A DNA stretch of 6,345 nucleotides, taken from contig JAPKZP010000538.1 in the NCBI GenBank assembly GCA_026393735.1, forward strand, positions 1 to 6,345, read 5' to 3'. The stretch's first letter is position 1. Every line of letters starts with the position of its first letter. Below the pieces are notes generated by a model. It saw only the letters and a list, made by a program, of their open reading frames with translations. It ran no database searches and was not told the DNA's origin. Source of the stretch: Acidobacteriota bacterium (GTDB lineage: Bacteria; Acidobacteriota; Vicinamibacteria; Vicinamibacterales; JAKQTR01). A program made the translations under genes and the position numbers. This document shows positions 5,515 to 6,345 of the stretch, piece by piece.

Positions 5515-6345
5515 GTGAACGACGATTCCTCCACGCCCCACCGCCGCCGTCCGCGTTATGCCGGCAAGCACCCTCGCGGCTTCCACGAGAAGTACAAGGA
5601 GCTCGCGCCGGAGCAGTACCCCGACACCGTGGCCAAGGTGCTCGCCTCGGGAAAGACGCCGGCCGGCTCGCACGTCCCGGTCATGGTCCGCGAGGTTCTC
5701 GACGCGCTCACTCCGCAGCCCGGGGAGACAGCCGTCGACTGCACGCTCGGCTACGGCGGCCACGCGCGAGCGATCCTGGCGCGGCTCCAGCCTCACGGGC
5801 TGCTGCTCGGCCTCGACGTCGATCCGCTGGAATTGCCGAAGACCGAGGCCCGCATCCGTGGCCTGGGGTTCGGGCCCGAGGCGTTTCGCGCGCGGCGATC
5901 GAATTTCGCCGGGCTCCCCCAGGCGCTCGCCGCAGAGGGCATGACGGGTGCGGACTGCATCCTCGCGGATCTCGGCGTGTCCTCGATGCACCTCGACACG
6001 CCTGAGCGGGGCTTCTCCATAAAGTCGCCAGGACCCCTCGACATGCGGATGAACCCGCATCGCGGTCAGCCGGCGTCCGCGCTCCTGCAGAAGATGACCG
6101 CTGCCAGGCTGGCCGAACTGCTTCAGGAGAACGCGGACGAGCCGCGGGCCGACGACCTGGCTGCCGCGCTCGCCGGCAGGTCCATTGAACAGACGACGGA
6201 CCTGGCGGAGGCCATCCGGTCGGCGTTGCCGCGGGTGCCCGACGACGAGCGTGAGACGTCCGTGCGCCGCGTGTTCATGGCGCTGCGTATCGCGGTGAAC
6301 GAGGAACTCTCCGCCCTCGACGCGCTGCTTCGGCTGCTGCCCTCG
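5515..6345 (+). CDS. rsmH: RsmH-type 16S rRNA (cytosine-1402-N4)-methyltransferase, N-extended variant, 3' end missing
   Basis: The first 277 codons from GTG 5515; the gene runs off the right edge. RsmH uses S-adenosylmethionine to methylate N4 of C1402 in the 16S rRNA decoding centre. Seen here: HVPVMVREVLDAL (53-65), the SAM loop VDCTLGYGGHA (74-84), LLLGLDVDP (97-104, acidic Asp101), ILADLGVSS (149-157), RGFS...GPLDMRMN (165-180), and MALRIAVNEEL (255-265). These are the family's signature blocks in order. Two things differ from the usual enzyme: a basic N-terminal extension of about 52 residues (HRRRPRYAGKHPRGF...), and QENADEPRADDLA (204-216) where RsmH normally has a YGEE...A-I-type segment. 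I recall a subfamily with both traits. The visible flank lacks mraZ or ftsL, so this is not in the usual division cluster on this side. The start has only a weak GAAG ribosome site; the N-terminus before His53 could be shorter, but the extension is protein-like. The family is firm, the exact target base less so. Confidence 0.87.
   Translation, partial: MNDDSSTPHRRRPRYAGKHPRGFHEKYKELAPEQYPDTVAKVLASGKTPAGSHVPVMVREVLDALTPQPGETAVDCTLGYGGHARAILARLQPHGLLLGLDVDPLELPKTEARIRGLGFGPEAFRARRSNFAGLPQALAAEGMTGADCILADLGVSSMHLDTPERGFSIKSPGPLDMRMNPHRGQPASALLQKMTAARLAELLQENADEPRADDLAAALAGRSIEQTTDLAEAIRSALPRVPDDERETSVRRVFMALRIAVNEELSALDALLRLLPS

Noticed and set aside
2927..5518. An 863-codon open frame on the plus strand running antisense across nearly the whole helicase gene
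   Set aside because: It is Arg/Leu/Val/His-rich low-information sequence with no family motif, produced by the strong GC bias of the helicase codons. The opposite strand has complete helicase motifs.
1..6345. Mobile element, CRISPR array, toxin-antitoxin, phage or defence system
   Set aside because: I saw no transposase, terminal repeats, spaced direct repeats, integrase or tRNA-like sequence. The helicase has no defence-type fusion or partner gene; its DUF3516-type region fits a housekeeping Ski2-like protein.

Overview
This is a compact, GC-rich (about two thirds G+C by eye) bacterial chromosomal segment with short intergenic gaps and no sign of mobile DNA. The codon style and gene set suit an Acidobacteriota-type (for example Vicinamibacteria-like) or other deep-branching GC-rich soil bacterium: a secreted S9 prolyl oligopeptidase, a DUF3516 Ski2-like helicase and an N-terminally extended RsmH variant. 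That placement is an inference and is not proven by any single feature.

Layout: (1) Positions 1-421, minus strand: the N-terminal 140 codons of a secreted prolyl oligopeptidase, running off the left edge. (2) Positions 422-536: a 115-base divergent control region with a good minus-strand promoter and a strong plus-strand ribosome binding site. (3) Positions 537-1862, plus strand: a complete fold-type I PLP-dependent aminotransferase of unassigned substrate. (4) Positions 1863-1996: a short gap with a weak inverted repeat and a possible -10 box. (5) Positions 1997-2389 and 2409-2834, plus strand: a two-gene unit encoding a small BON-like/LysM protein resembling E. coli Kbp (YgaU) and a YidB/DUF937 protein. 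(6) Positions 2831-5395, minus strand: an 854-residue DEAD/DEAH (Ski2-like) helicase with a DUF3516-type C-terminal half. Its stop codon overlaps the yidB-like stop in the tetranucleotide CTAG, and a perfect 17-bp hairpin lies inside its last codons. (7) Positions 5396-5514: a divergent control region. (8) Positions 5515-6345, plus strand: the first 277 codons of an RsmH-type 16S rRNA m4C1402 methyltransferase, running off the right edge.

The genes do not form one pathway. The LysM/YidB pair looks like a small envelope or stress operon. The helicase and the methyltransferase are divergent neighbours that both act on RNA, but nothing beyond adjacency links them. I see no defence, phage, CRISPR or biosynthetic system. 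The most notable structures are the hairpin embedded in the helicase 3' end at the convergent junction, the variant RsmH outside any cell-division gene cluster, and the Kbp-like/YidB pairing.
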